A stretch of DNA of 64,000 nt from an uncultured Collinsella sp. (GCA_937943045.1 CALEBN010000068.1:62001-126000); one strand, 5' to 3'; positions 43,171 to 54,325 are shown, counted from the stretch's first letter. The notes: a model not told the origin generated them from the letters alone. Program-made: numbers and translations.

Positions 43171-43719
43171 CGAAAACCCCTAACACTAGAAACTATTTTC
43201 GGTGAAAGATGATACCCCCGCACGCGCACCCTATACGGTAGATTTTGGGAAATGCCTAGAAAACAACCTTTAGGCGACCTCCGTACACCGTCGGTATCAG
43301 CAAAGTTAGGGGTAGATCTCTGAGCACGTCCTAAAGCCCACTCAGAGGCACTTTACCCTGCTAAAGCTGGCATAACAGCTAGAGTGAACGTCGTACAAAG
43401 GCAAGGAAAAAACTAAACAAATCGGTGAACGGTAGTTGTTCACGCTCGCATTTCCTGCGGGTTTGTAAAAAACGCCCTTATGATATAAAAAAAGAAACAT
43501 ATAACAGCCCAGATGGAGAGGGTCGCTATGTTATCCTTCTCAAACGGGTGAAATCTTGGGTTTTGGGTTGCAGTTCCAAGGTGGACAAACGTTTTTCCCT
43601 GCACCAACGTGTGGTGAAGAACGGAAGAAGCCGGTAGTGCAAGCCGAAAATTCAAGAATTCAATAAGCAGCGGTGTGAGAGAGCGCCGCATTACACGTAA
43701 CTAGGAGCGTGGTTACACA
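43171..43719. promoter_or_regulatory. Divergent control region marR-ABC / pflB with a 19-bp palindrome
   Basis: At 43425-43443 GTGAAC-N7-GTTCAC forms an inverted repeat that includes TGAACGGT. The lacA region has the same TGAAC-N7-GTTCA at 13261-13277. TATGAT at 43479-43484 is a possible -10 element without a good -35, which would place the palindrome near -57. A CTCTGAG/CTCAGAG inverted repeat lies at 43318-43344. An untranslated leader of more than 200 nt precedes pflB, with no recognised riboswitch. No gene is seen in this 549-bp gap. Confidence 0.55.
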
Positions 43720-45771
<2,052 letters not shown>

Positions 45772-45772
45772 C

Positions 45773-45833
45773 TATTGTTAGTGCTATACTAACAATAACG
45801 ATTATTGATTAGCGCGCCGGTTTCGGCCGGCGC
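45773..45833 (+). promoter_or_regulatory. Palindrome and hairpin between the two PFL genes
   Basis: TATTGTTAGT-N5-ACTAACAATA (45773-45797) is a perfect 10-bp inverted repeat, either an operator (a TATACT lies across it) or a hairpin. GCGCCGG-TTTCGG-CCGGCGC (45814-45833) is a strong hairpin without a T-run. They may uncouple or boost expression of the small subunit. Confidence 0.6.
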
Positions 45834-45856
45834 CTATTAATCGAAGGAGACACATT

Positions 45857-46108
45857 ATGAAGGTTTCTGAAGTTTCCGAGACTCAGGCCGATAACCTGGT
45901 CCACATGCTCGACGCTTACGCCGAGAAGGGTGGCCACCACCTGAACATCAACGTCTTCAACCGTGAGACGCTGCTCGACGCTCAGGCTCACCCCGAGAAG
46001 TACCCGCAGCTGACCATCCGCGTTTCCGGCTATGCCGTGAACTTCCACACGCTCACCAAGGAGCAGCAGGACGAGGTCATCTCCCGTACCTTCCACGACA
46101 AGTTCTAA
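45857..46108 (+). CDS. Glycyl-radical domain protein (separate C-terminal piece of PFL, GrcA-like)
   Basis: This 83-residue protein has its own GAAGGAG ribosome binding site and ATG. Residues 28-83 match the C-terminus of PFL: HHLNINVFNRETLLDA, HPEKYPQLTIRVSGYAVNF with the radical Gly58, and LTKEQQDEVISRTF. GrcA/YfiD of E. coli is a spare copy of this domain that repairs oxygen-cut PFL. Here the large subunit has no such domain, so this protein must complete the enzyme. The first 27 residues replace the linker found in intact PFL. Confidence 0.9.
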   Translation: MKVSEVSETQADNLVHMLDAYAEKGGHHLNINVFNRETLLDAQAHPEKYPQLTIRVSGYAVNFHTLTKEQQDEVISRTFHDKF

Positions 46109-46131
46109 AGGGGTTTAACTCCTGCAGGATT

Positions 46132-46258
46132 GCCGGGGCTGTTTGGGCTACCTCCCAAAACGTCCTCGGACATGCAAAGAGGCTCGCTGCGCACTTTGTG
46201 CGGCGAGCCTCTTTGCGTCCTGCGGAATGTTTTGGGAGGTAGCCCAAACAGCCCCGGC
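46132..46258 (+). ncRNA. Long structured hairpin, copy 2 of the conserved-motif family
   Basis: Outer arms 46132-46160 and 46230-46258 pair perfectly over 29 bp. Inside, CGTCCTCG-GA-CATG faces CG-TC-CTGCGGAATG. An inner perfect 13-bp stem (CAAAGAGGCTCGC) and a GCAC-TTT-GTGC tip follow. It begins 23 bp after the stop of the glycyl-radical gene, same strand. The GA/TC pair replaces CG/CG of copy 1, a compensating change. Confidence 0.68.
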
Positions 46259-46370
46259 GGGGGTCCTGTGTAGTCATCCTTTAGGCGGAACTCTCCAAAT
46301 TATTTGGATGAGTCGTCTACTTACTTGTGCTGTTACCGTCTTTCCGCTGTTGTTGGGGTATGCTTTGTTC

Positions 46371-46390
46371 GTATGTAAACGTATGACATG
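46371..46390 (+). promoter_or_regulatory. Operator before the sucrose LacI regulator
   Basis: GTATGTAAACGTATGACATG resembles the two sites before the GH32 gene (TGAAAACG-N-TTGACATA). It lies 19 bp before the regulator start, suggesting autoregulation. Confidence 0.55.
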
Positions 46391-46408
46391 TTGATGGGGG
46401 AGGGTGCT

Positions 46409-47419
46409 ATGGCTCGCGAGAGTGCTCGTTCTAAGGATACGGCTAAGCCTGGCATCAAGGAAGTTGCGGCGGTGGCGGGGGTTTCGCCTACTACGGTATC
46501 TCGCGTGCTTAATAATCGCGGCTATATAAGCCAAGAGACCCGCGATAAGGTCCATGCCGCGATGAAGCGCATCAACTATACGCCCAACGATATCGCCCGT
46601 GCCATGCTCAACGGTCGCCTGAATCTTATCGGTATGATCGTCCCCTATGTCAGCAGTCCGTTTCATGCCCAAGTGGTTCAAGTCATTGAGCATACCCTGG
46701 CCGAAAACGGTTTTAAGATGCTGCTGTGCAATAGCGCCAATCGACCCGAGCTTGAGCGCTCTTATATCGACATGCTTCGACGCAATATGGTTGATGGCGT
46801 CATCGTCAACTCGCTTAATATCGGTGCCGAGGCGTATGCCGAGATGGGCTTGAGTCTGGTTGGTATCGACTGCGACCTTGGCGAAGCCTCTGTTCAGATT
46901 GCGAGCGACAGCTATAGCATCGGCGAACTTGCCACGCGTCGCCTGATCGATGACGGATGTTCACGCATCCTGTGCCTGCGCAGCAATAGCCGCATGCGCA
47001 TGCCTGCCAATAAGCGTACCGATGCCTACCTCGATGTTGTTGAGCAGGCCGGTTTGCCCGCGCTTGTCCGTGAGGTCGAGTTCGTTAAGCCCGACGACGA
47101 AAAGAGCGCGGTCGTTGCGAAGATCCTCGATGAGAACCCCGATATTGACGGTATCTTTGCGGGAGACGACACGATGGCGGCCATCTGTCTCAACGTTATG
47201 AAGCAGCGAGGCTTGAGCGCTCCGGGCGATATTAAGGTCGTGGGCGCGGATGGTGCCCGCCGCACTATGACGTTTATGCCTGACTTAACAACCGTACGCC
47301 AAGATATCGATCGCATCGGAGAGCTCGCGGCGCAATCCATCATTGCTCTTATTAACGGCGAAAAGCCCGAATCGAATATCAAGCTCCCCGTTGAACTCAT
47401 TGAGGGTAAAACCGCGTAG
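46409..47419 (+). CDS. LacI-family regulator of the sucrose operon
   Basis: This 336-residue protein has the helix-turn-helix IKEVAAVAGVSPTTVSRVLN, hinge DIARAMLNGR and an effector domain with GIFAGDDTMAA and VVGADGARR. ATG 46409 follows GGGGGAGGG; the earlier ATG is rejected. It stands just upstream of, and in the same direction as, the sucrose genes. Sites of the same type lie before itself and before the GH32 gene, as for ScrR regulators. Confidence 0.87.
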   Translation: MARESARSKDTAKPGIKEVAAVAGVSPTTVSRVLNNRGYISQETRDKVHAAMKRINYTPNDIARAMLNGRLNLIGMIVPYVSSPFHAQVVQVIEHTLAENGFKMLLCNSANRPELERSYIDMLRRNMVDGVIVNSLNIGAEAYAEMGLSLVGIDCDLGEASVQIASDSYSIGELATRRLIDDGCSRILCLRSNSRMRMPANKRTDAYLDVVEQAGLPALVREVEFVKPDDEKSAVVAKILDENPDIDGIFAGDDTMAAICLNVMKQRGLSAPGDIKVVGADGARRTMTFMPDLTTVRQDIDRIGELAAQSIIALINGEKPESNIKLPVELIEGKTA

Positions 47420-47459
47420 TTCATCCCGTGCCAAAAGAATTCCTCAAACACCTCTGATG

Positions 47460-47556
47460 ACCGTTCGCCGGCATATGTCAACCGTTTGCCGACGACTGGA
47501 ACTGCGAAAAGACGTATTGGTGTGAAAACGTTTGACATATGAAAACGATTGACATA
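47460..47556 (+). promoter_or_regulatory. Sucrose operon control region: three regulator sites plus tandem boxes
   Basis: TGTGAAAACGTTTGACATA (47521-47539) and TATGAAAACGATTGACATA (47538-47556) are adjoining operators. A related inverted copy (CATATGTCAACCGTTT) is at 47472-47487. ACCGTTCG at 47460 and ACCGTTTG at 47481 form the 21-bp tandem box seen before other sugar genes, here overlapping the third operator, so local and global control may compete. Confidence 0.68.
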
Positions 47557-47603
47557 TCTTGCAGTTGTACCGAGTTAGTATCTCGTGAGAAAGGAAGTCT
47601 CGG

Positions 47604-48986
47604 ATGCACAAGGTGTATTACCAGCCTGAGGGAATTTGGGTAGGCGACATCATGCCGTACGGCGAGGACGGCACGTTCTATCTCTATCATCAGCGTGACA
47701 CGCGAAACCCCGGACCTTTCGGAGAGCCGTTTGGCTGGGCACTCGCGACAACCAAGGACTTCGTCAATTACAAAGACTTTGGCGAGAGCCTTGAGCGTGG
47801 CGGCGACGAGGAAGTCGACCAGTATGTTTATGCCGGCACGGTGTTTAAGGTGGGCGACAAGTACCATGCGCTCTACACTGGTTGCAATCGCGATAAGGTC
47901 AAGGCACGCTTGATGAAGCAGGTTCTTCTTCACGCAACGAGTGACGACGCCGTCAAGTGGGAGAAGAACATCGCCGAGACGCTGCTTCCGCCCCAGGAGG
48001 GTTACGATGACCGCAACTGGCGCGATCCCTTTGTGCTTTGGGATGAGGAGAACGAAGAGTACATGCTCATCCTCGGCACGCGTGTGGGCGAGGACAAGCG
48101 TCTGATGACCGGTCGTCTGGTCAAGTTCACCTCCAAGGACCTGGATACCTGGGAGTTCCAGGGCGACTGGTGGAATCCGGGCCTGTACACCATGTTCGAG
48201 ATGCCTGATCTCTTTAAGATGGGCGACTGGTGGTATCTGGTGTTCTCCGAGTACAGTGATGGCAACAAGACCCGTTACCGCATGTCTCGCTCCATCAACG
48301 GTCCTTGGATCACTCCTGCGGACGATTCCTTCGATGGCCGCGCGTACTATGCCGCGCGTACCGCATTTGATGGCGAGCGCCGCGTTCTCTTTGGTTGGGT
48401 TCCTACGCGTGACGAGGGCGGCGACCCCAGCTCTTACCTGTGGGGTGGCACCTTTATGCCTCTCGAGATCGTTCAGCGTGCCGACGGAACGCTCGGCACC
48501 AAGCTCCCCGACAGCATGCTTGGCGCCTTTGGCGAGGCTAAGGCAGTCGAGGCTTTTGAGCTTTCCTGCGAGTCGGGCAAGGTCGAGCAGGTGCTCGCCG
48601 CGGATGCCGGCTCCACCTATATGCTCGACGCCGACATCGAGCTCGCCGGTGACGCTGCCGGCTTCTCGGTGAAGCTTGCCGAGGACGCCGAGTCCGGTCT
48701 TGCCTATGAGTTCCGCGCCAACCTGCGCGAGGGCAAGCTCGAGTTTACGGCGGCCCCCCAGTATCCGTGGTTCCAGGTCAACAACATGGGCCTCGAGCGT
48801 CCGTTGTTCTTTAAGGGCGAGGGCACTCACCATGTGCGCCTAGTCGTCGACGACGATATCGCGACTATCTTTGTCGATGATGTTGCGCTTAACGCTCGCT
48901 TCTGCAATAAGCAGGGCCAGGGTGTGGCGCTGACGGTCACCGACGGTACGCTCAAGTGCGCAAATGCAACGATCGCGTCTCTGTAA
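47604..48986 (+). CDS. Divergent GH32-type glycoside hydrolase
   Basis: This 460-residue protein has a five-bladed propeller N-domain and a beta-sandwich C-domain. The nucleophile region is IWVGDIMPYGEDGTFYLYHQ instead of the usual WMNDPNG. The stabiliser NWRDPFV (RDP) and the acid/base motif FEMPDLF (E-x-PD) are retained, so it should be active on beta-fructosides. It heads the sucrose operon before the PTS permease, while a classical GH32 closes it. A different fructoside (fructan or sucrose isomer) is a possible substrate; the exact one is unknown. Confidence 0.8.
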   Translation: MHKVYYQPEGIWVGDIMPYGEDGTFYLYHQRDTRNPGPFGEPFGWALATTKDFVNYKDFGESLERGGDEEVDQYVYAGTVFKVGDKYHALYTGCNRDKVKARLMKQVLLHATSDDAVKWEKNIAETLLPPQEGYDDRNWRDPFVLWDEENEEYMLILGTRVGEDKRLMTGRLVKFTSKDLDTWEFQGDWWNPGLYTMFEMPDLFKMGDWWYLVFSEYSDGNKTRYRMSRSINGPWITPADDSFDGRAYYAARTAFDGERRVLFGWVPTRDEGGDPSSYLWGGTFMPLEIVQRADGTLGTKLPDSMLGAFGEAKAVEAFELSCESGKVEQVLAADAGSTYMLDADIELAGDAAGFSVKLAEDAESGLAYEFRANLREGKLEFTAAPQYPWFQVNNMGLERPLFFKGEGTHHVRLVVDDDIATIFVDDVALNARFCNKQGQGVALTVTDGTLKCANATIASL

Positions 48987-49031
48987 TGGCATCAAAACGT
49001 TTTATGATTTCGTAAGGGAATGGAGAGGAAC

Positions 49032-50483
49032 ATGGACTACAAAGTAGTGTCTCAGCAAGTCGTCGATAACGTCGGCGGTCTGGAGAACATCGAGGGCGCC
49101 ACGCATTGCGTTACGCGTCTGCGTCTGGTGCTCAAGGATACGAGCAAGTACAACAAGGCCGAGCTCGAGAACATCGATGGCGTCAAGGGCGTGCTGTACA
49201 ACAGCGGCCAGCTCATGATCATCTTCGGTACCGGTACCGTCAACAAGGTCTACGACGAGTTTATGGCTCTGACGGGCGTTAAGGAGATCAGCGCTTCCGA
49301 GGTCAAGGGCGCCGAGGCGGACAAGAAGGGCAAGTTCTTCTCGGTCCTCAAGGTATTCTCGGACATCTTTATCCCCATCATTCCCGCTTTCGTCGGCGCT
49401 GCTATCATCATCGGCCTTAAGTCGCTGATCGTTGCCAACGGCCTCTTTGGCATGGAGGGCAGCCTTGCCGACCACAGCGAGTTCCTCAAGAACCTCGCAA
49501 GCTTCTTTGCCATTATCGCCACCACGTTCGACTACCTGCCTGTCCTGGTTATGTACAGCGCGGTCAAGCGCTTTGGCGGTAACCCGATTCTGGGCATCCT
49601 CGTCGGTATCGTCATGGTTCACCCGAGCCTTATGAACCGCAACACGTTCGTTATGGACCCGACGGGTGCTGAGTACTGGAACTTTGGTCCGCTCTCCATT
49701 CCCATGGTTGCTTTCCAGGGCGGCGTGTTCCCTGCAATCCTGACTGCCTGGTTTATGGCCAAGGTCGAAAAGATTGCCCAGAAGTACATCCCCGAGGTCG
49801 TTTCGTTCGTCTTTGTCCCGACCGTTACCCTGATTCTTGCTAACGTTGCCCTGTTCACCGTGTTCGGCCCGCTCGGCAACCTGATCGGTGACGTCCTCGC
49901 CGGCGTAATCGATATCCTGTACAACAGGATGGGCGTCTTTGGTGCCTTTGTCTTCGCCGCGTTCCTGCAGCCGCTCGTCGTTACCGGTACGCATCAGTTC
50001 ATCCAGGGTATCGAGGCCAACCTCGTTGCCACGACCGGCTTCAACTACATCCAGGCCATCTGGTCGGTTTCCATCATCGCCCAGGGCGGCGGCGCCATCG
50101 GTATGTACCTCATTCACAAGAAGCACTCCAAAGAGCGCAACATCTGCATGTCGTCCTTTATCCCGACGCTGGTCGGAATCTCCGAGCCCGCTATCTTTGC
50201 TGCAAACATGCGCTATTCGATCATTCCGTTCATCTGCGCATGCATCGGTGCAGGCTGCGGCGGTGCCTTCGTGAAGTTCTTTGAGGTGCGCGCTATCGGT
50301 CAGGGTCTGACCGGTGTGCTTGGCCTGCTCATCGTTACGCCCGAGACTCTCGTGTGGTATGTGGCTGGCAATCTCATCGCCTTTATCGTGCCGATCGTCT
50401 TGATCTTTGCCTACAACAAGGCAAAGGGCGTTCCGACCACCGATGAAGAGGGCGCTGGCGCAGGCTTCGATGTCAGCTTCTAG
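49032..50483 (+). CDS. Sucrose-type PTS permease EIIBC
   Basis: This 483-residue protein has an N-terminal EIIB of the glucose/sucrose superfamily with phospho-Cys in GATHCVTRLRL, then an EIIC domain of about ten spans with GISEPAIFAANMR. No EIIA is fused or adjacent, so an EIIA-Glc type protein must come from elsewhere. It imports sucrose (or trehalose/beta-glucoside relatives) as the 6-phosphate; sucrose is preferred from the two GH32 neighbours. ATG 49032 follows GGAGAGGA. Confidence 0.88.
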   Translation: MDYKVVSQQVVDNVGGLENIEGATHCVTRLRLVLKDTSKYNKAELENIDGVKGVLYNSGQLMIIFGTGTVNKVYDEFMALTGVKEISASEVKGAEADKKGKFFSVLKVFSDIFIPIIPAFVGAAIIIGLKSLIVANGLFGMEGSLADHSEFLKNLASFFAIIATTFDYLPVLVMYSAVKRFGGNPILGILVGIVMVHPSLMNRNTFVMDPTGAEYWNFGPLSIPMVAFQGGVFPAILTAWFMAKVEKIAQKYIPEVVSFVFVPTVTLILANVALFTVFGPLGNLIGDVLAGVIDILYNRMGVFGAFVFAAFLQPLVVTGTHQFIQGIEANLVATTGFNYIQAIWSVSIIAQGGGAIGMYLIHKKHSKERNICMSSFIPTLVGISEPAIFAANMRYSIIPFICACIGAGCGGAFVKFFEVRAIGQGLTGVLGLLIVTPETLVWYVAGNLIAFIVPIVLIFAYNKAKGVPTTDEEGAGAGFDVSF

Positions 50484-50578
50484 TTGAGCCATTCAGTGTA
50501 ATGTGCGGATAAGTCCATTTGAGGAAGGGCGTTCGGCTCGTGTGAGTCGGGCGTCCTTCCCTATAGACGAGAAGGTCA

Positions 50579-52027
50579 ATGGCGATGTTTAATCAAAACA
50601 ATAAGGTGACACGCGCGGACTATGAGCAGTGGCGTGCCGGACAGGATGAGACGGCGGGTCGCATCGCGTCCGACCCCGATAGGCTCCTGTTCCATGTGGA
50701 GCCTGAGCTTGGCTGGCTCAACGACCCCAACGGTTTGGTTCAGATTGGTGATACGTATCACATCTATCATCAATACGATCCGTTCGATGCTGCGCATGGC
50801 GGTCCAGTGCTTTGGAACCATCTGACGACAAAGGATTTTGTGACGTACGAGAATCACGGCCCCGTGCTGTTCCCCGATTCCGATTTGGATTCGAGCGGAG
50901 CGTATTCTGGTTCTGCCTTTGTACGTGATGGCAAGATTCACTACTTCTATACCGGCAACGTCAAGCATTTTGACCGCGATGATTACGACTACGTGTTGAC
51001 GGGCCGTGAGCAAAACCAGATTCATATGGTTGCCGAGAATCCCGACGAATTGGGCGAGAAGCGCATGGCTGTTGGACCAGTCGATTACCCCGACGATATC
51101 GGTACGCATGTGCGCGACCCCAAGATCCTTGAACACGACGGTATCTACTACATGGTTCTGGGCGCTCGTACGAAAGACGATCGCGGCTGCGTGCTTGTCT
51201 ATACCTCGCGCGATCTAGAGGTCTGGAGCTATGCGACGCGCATTGAGCTGGGCGAGAAGTTTGGCTTTATGTGGGAGTGCCCCGATCTGTTTGAGCTCGA
51301 TGGTGAGCTTATTCTCGTTTGCTGTCCGCAGGGTGTGCCTGCCGATGGTTGGCGTTACCGCAATCCGCATCAGTGCGTGTGGTTCCCCATCGAGGCCGAT
51401 TGGGAGGCGCCGAGCTTTAAAATCGTCGGGCAGGGCATGCCCCCGATGGTCGATGCCGGTTTTGATTTCTATGCTCCGCAGTCCTTTGAGGATGCCGCAG
51501 GCCGGCGTTTGATGATCGGATGGTCGGGTTGCCCCGATGCGACGGCGGAAAACCCGACGGTGGCGCGCGGGTGGCAGTGCGCGTTGACGGTGCCGCGAGA
51601 GCTGAGCATGCGCGATGGTAAGCTCTGCCAGCAGCCGGCGTACGAGATTGAGGGGATGCGCGGCGGCTGCGTTCGTACTGTAGGCGGAGAGACCGTCGAG
51701 GAGCCGGGCCGCCTGTTTGATCTTGTGGTTTCCTGCGAGGGCGCCAAGATGGTCGAGCTCGAAATCCGCAAGGGTGTCTTTGTACGTTATGCGGACGGGA
51801 TGCTTACCCTCGACATGGGTGACGAAGGCTATGGGCGCGACCAGAGGTCGATTGAGCTCAGCGAGCTTCGCGACCTGCGCGTGCTTTCGGACACTACGAT
51901 GGTCGAGATTTTTGCCAACGGCGGCGAGGCAGCACTTACGAGCCGTACCTATTCGTCGGCGGTTCCGGCGATGGCGCTGCACGCCGAGGGTGCGGCGTCG
52001 ATGGATTTCTACCGCCTCGCTCATTAA
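50579..52027 (+). CDS. scrB: Sucrose-6-phosphate hydrolase, GH32
   Basis: This 482-residue enzyme has the classical GH32 signatures: nucleophile Asp in GWLNDPNGL, stabiliser RDPK and acid/base Glu in WECPDLF. It splits sucrose 6-phosphate to glucose 6-phosphate and fructose. It is the last gene of the operon, 95 bp after the permease; an AGAAGG ribosome binding site is weakly placed. The protein is unlike the first GH32 of the operon, so this is not a recent duplication. Confidence 0.9.
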   Translation: MAMFNQNNKVTRADYEQWRAGQDETAGRIASDPDRLLFHVEPELGWLNDPNGLVQIGDTYHIYHQYDPFDAAHGGPVLWNHLTTKDFVTYENHGPVLFPDSDLDSSGAYSGSAFVRDGKIHYFYTGNVKHFDRDDYDYVLTGREQNQIHMVAENPDELGEKRMAVGPVDYPDDIGTHVRDPKILEHDGIYYMVLGARTKDDRGCVLVYTSRDLEVWSYATRIELGEKFGFMWECPDLFELDGELILVCCPQGVPADGWRYRNPHQCVWFPIEADWEAPSFKIVGQGMPPMVDAGFDFYAPQSFEDAAGRRLMIGWSGCPDATAENPTVARGWQCALTVPRELSMRDGKLCQQPAYEIEGMRGGCVRTVGGETVEEPGRLFDLVVSCEGAKMVELEIRKGVFVRYADGMLTLDMGDEGYGRDQRSIELSELRDLRVLSDTTMVEIFANGGEAALTSRTYSSAVPAMALHAEGAASMDFYRLAH

Positions 52028-52088
52028 CCGTGCATGGGGCACGATTAGACTTGCTGGGCGAAATGAATCGCAGTTGCCCCGGCCAACT

Positions 52089-52116
52089 ACCGTTTATCGC
52101 GTATAGCGACCGTTTG
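52089..52116 (+). promoter_or_regulatory. Tandem ACCGTTTA boxes, 20 bp apart
   Basis: ACCGTTTA at 52089 and ACCGTTTG at 52109 resemble the 21-bp tandem boxes but with a 20-bp step, between scrB and degV. Confidence 0.35.
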
Positions 52117-52178
52117 CGGAATAAGTAACACTCCTTAATAAACCGTGTAGAATCTCAGATAAGCACGGGGTTTCCAGG

Positions 52179-52221
52179 GAGACGCTGTCCTTTGTTGTGT
52201 GCAAGGGACGGCGTCTCTTTG
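52179..52221 (+). terminator. Terminator of the sucrose operon
   Basis: GAGACGC-T-GTCC pairs with GGGAC-G-GCGTCTC and is followed by TTT. It lies about 150 bp after scrB. Confidence 0.65.
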
Positions 52222-52302
52222 GCGCTTGGACGCCGTTGTGCAACAGTGCGGCGGCGCGTGTCATGTATTGAAAAACCAACGTAGAGATGGGTCGTGATAA
52301 TA

Positions 52303-53157
52303 ATGGGCAAGTACGTAATCGTGGTTGAGTCTGGGTCGGATGTGACGCCGGAGCTCTGCGAACGCTACGGTATCGTGCGCGTGCCTATGCATGTCACGAT
52401 TGGTGACGAGACCGTCGAGGACGGCTCGATCGATCCGCTCGAGATTTATTCGCGCTGCAACGAGTTTGGCGTAATGCCCAAGACCAGTGGCTGTGCGCCT
52501 GCGGATTTTGCTCACGTGTACGACCGCATTCACGCTGAGCAGCCTGACGCGACCATTTTGCATCTCGCGTATTCCGAGGCCACGACCTGCTCGCATCAGT
52601 CCTCCAAGATTGCGGCTAAGGGCCGCGACTACGTGTTCTCCATGGACACGCGTTTTGTCTCGGTGGGTCAGTCGCTCGTTGTCGTCGAGACCGCCAAATA
52701 CATCGAGGCTCACCCCGATGCCACCGTCGACGAGATCTTTGCATTTACGAATTCCGTCATGGACCGTGTGCTGCTGGGCTTTGTTCCTACCGACCTAGCC
52801 TTCCTTAAGGCGGGAGGTCGTCTGTCCAACGTGGCATTCCTTGGCGCCCACCTGCTCAAGATTAAGCCCTGCATTGAGGTAACGGGCGGTAAGTTCGTGG
52901 CAACCAAGAAGTTCCGCGGCTCTATGCTCAAGTGCGCCCGCGCCTTTATCGACCACATGGTTGCGAAGGGCGAGATTGACTACTCGCACATTGGCCTGGC
53001 GTATTCGGTAGGCCTTTCCGAGGAGCTTCGGGACGACATGGAAGTCTATGCGCACGACTTGGGCTTTAAGGATATTACCTGGACTCAGGTCGGCGGAGTC
53101 ATCTCGAGCCATTGCGGCCCGACCGCCTTCGGTGCGGTGCTCACGCTCAAGGCGTAA
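52303..53157 (+). CDS. DegV family protein (fatty-acid-binding)
   Basis: The protein is about 284 residues. It has the DegV start YVIVVESGSDVTPEL, SGCAPADF (the TSQPS-like loop), RFVSVGQS, DLAFLKAGGRLS, LKIKPCIEV and a C-terminal GGVISSHCGPTAFG. DegV/FakB proteins bind a fatty acid and present it to the FakA kinase for phospholipid synthesis. ATG 52303 is chosen; GTG 52294 in frame is possible. It is monocistronic, with no link to its sugar neighbours. Confidence 0.85.
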   Translation: MGKYVIVVESGSDVTPELCERYGIVRVPMHVTIGDETVEDGSIDPLEIYSRCNEFGVMPKTSGCAPADFAHVYDRIHAEQPDATILHLAYSEATTCSHQSSKIAAKGRDYVFSMDTRFVSVGQSLVVVETAKYIEAHPDATVDEIFAFTNSVMDRVLLGFVPTDLAFLKAGGRLSNVAFLGAHLLKIKPCIEVTGGKFVATKKFRGSMLKCARAFIDHMVAKGEIDYSHIGLAYSVGLSEELRDDMEVYAHDLGFKDITWTQVGGVISSHCGPTAFGAVLTLKA

Positions 53158-53349
53158 AGGCTGCAGACGAACATTTTCTCGCTTTTGCGAGTGCTCAGCA
53201 GCCATATGATCGATATAAGTCCCTGCCATGGCGGTAGGGGGCAGATTAAAGCATGCCACTCTGGCCCGAGACGTTTAAACGCAAGCGTATGGGCTAGAAT
53301 GGCTCTGATATTTATGTAACTAAAACCAAAGAGAGGCAAGGTAGCGGGA

Positions 53350-54168
53350 ATGGCTGAGATGACACTCGAGGGTGTGGACGCTCGTCCTGAGGACTCCGCG
53401 TTTGCCCTGGGCCGCGTGCATTCGATTGAGACGATGGGTACGGTCGACGGTCCCGGCATCCGCTTCGTAGTGTTTGTCCAAGGCTGCCCCATGCGCTGTG
53501 CGTATTGCCACAATCCCGATACCTGGTCTGTTAACGGCGGTACGATGGTGACCGTCGAGCACCTGATGGACGAGTTCCAGAGTAACCATGAGTTTTACCG
53601 CAGCGGCGGAATTACGGTTTCGGGTGGCGAGCCGCTCCTGCAGCCCGACTTTTTGGCCGATCTGTTCCGTGCAATGCATAGCAATCCCGATGGTCGCGTG
53701 CATACCTGCCTTGACAGCTGCGGATATGCGTTTGATCCCAACCACCCCGAGAAGTTCGATGCTGTCCTCAACGAGACCGACATGGTGCTGCTCGACATTA
53801 AGCACGCCGATCCGGTTGAGCATAAAAAGCTGACCGGTTGCGATCCTGCACGTATTCTGGCGTTTGGCGATGAGCTGGCGCGTCGCAGGATCAAGGTCGT
53901 TATCCGTCACGTGGTGGTGCCGGGCATTACCGACACGGTGGAGGAGTGCGAGGCACTCGGTCGCCTGATTGCCCCGTGGCATAACGTGGTGGGCTTGGAA
54001 ATGCTGCCGTATCACACGATGGGCGTCGTCAAGTACGAGCAACTGGGCATTCCCTATAAGCTTGAGGGCGTGCCCCAGATGGATACCGCGCGCATGCCCG
54101 AGCTGCGCAATGCCGTTATGACCGGCATGAAAAAGCGCCGCACGGAACTCAAAAACGCCATCGGCTAG
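53350..54168 (+). CDS. pflA: Pyruvate formate-lyase activating enzyme
   Basis: This 272-residue radical SAM enzyme has the iron-sulfur motif CPMRCAYC (C-x3-C-x2-C), preceded by GTVDGPGIRFVVFVQG, then SGGEPLLQPDF and VIRHVVVPGITD. It generates the glycyl radical on PFL, here expected to act on Gly58 of the separate small protein. It lies 7 kb from pflB rather than beside it. The PFL-AE assignment over other glycyl-radical activases follows from length (no ferredoxin insert) and strong PflA-like sequence. Confidence 0.92.
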   Translation: MAEMTLEGVDARPEDSAFALGRVHSIETMGTVDGPGIRFVVFVQGCPMRCAYCHNPDTWSVNGGTMVTVEHLMDEFQSNHEFYRSGGITVSGGEPLLQPDFLADLFRAMHSNPDGRVHTCLDSCGYAFDPNHPEKFDAVLNETDMVLLDIKHADPVEHKKLTGCDPARILAFGDELARRRIKVVIRHVVVPGITDTVEECEALGRLIAPWHNVVGLEMLPYHTMGVVKYEQLGIPYKLEGVPQMDTARMPELRNAVMTGMKKRRTELKNAIG

Positions 54169-54258
54169 CGATCCATTTTCGCCCCCAAGGGCACTCATTG
54201 GGGACAGACTTAAATGAGCGCCCCCGGGCACCTAGTTGATTGCTAAAGAGCCCCGTCA

Positions 54259-54325
54259 AGTTGCGGTGGAATAGTTCTTGTTTTTCGGCTTATGCCGCCC
54301 AAACAGGAACTATTCCACTGCAACT
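54259..54325 (+). repeat. Long hairpin between pflA and the serine hydrolase
   Basis: Arms 54259-54283 and 54301-54325 pair over 25 bp; the two non-Watson-Crick positions are both G-U if read as plus-strand RNA. The tip is CGGC-TTAT-GCCG. A shorter ACTCATT/AATGAG inverted repeat with GGGGACAG precedes it at about 54191-54220. A single TGAACGGT lies at 54459. No gene is seen in the 315-bp gap. Confidence 0.6.

Noticed and set aside
43384..43433. TGAACGTC at 43385 and TGAACGGT at 43426 as a double-step tandem before pflB
   Set aside because: The distance is 41 rather than 42 bp and the middle position has no box.
45772..45856. The split in PFL as a simple frameshift or sequencing error
   Set aside because: Eighty-five bases with two inverted repeats and a ribosome binding site separate the frames, and the second protein has its own non-homologous N-terminus.
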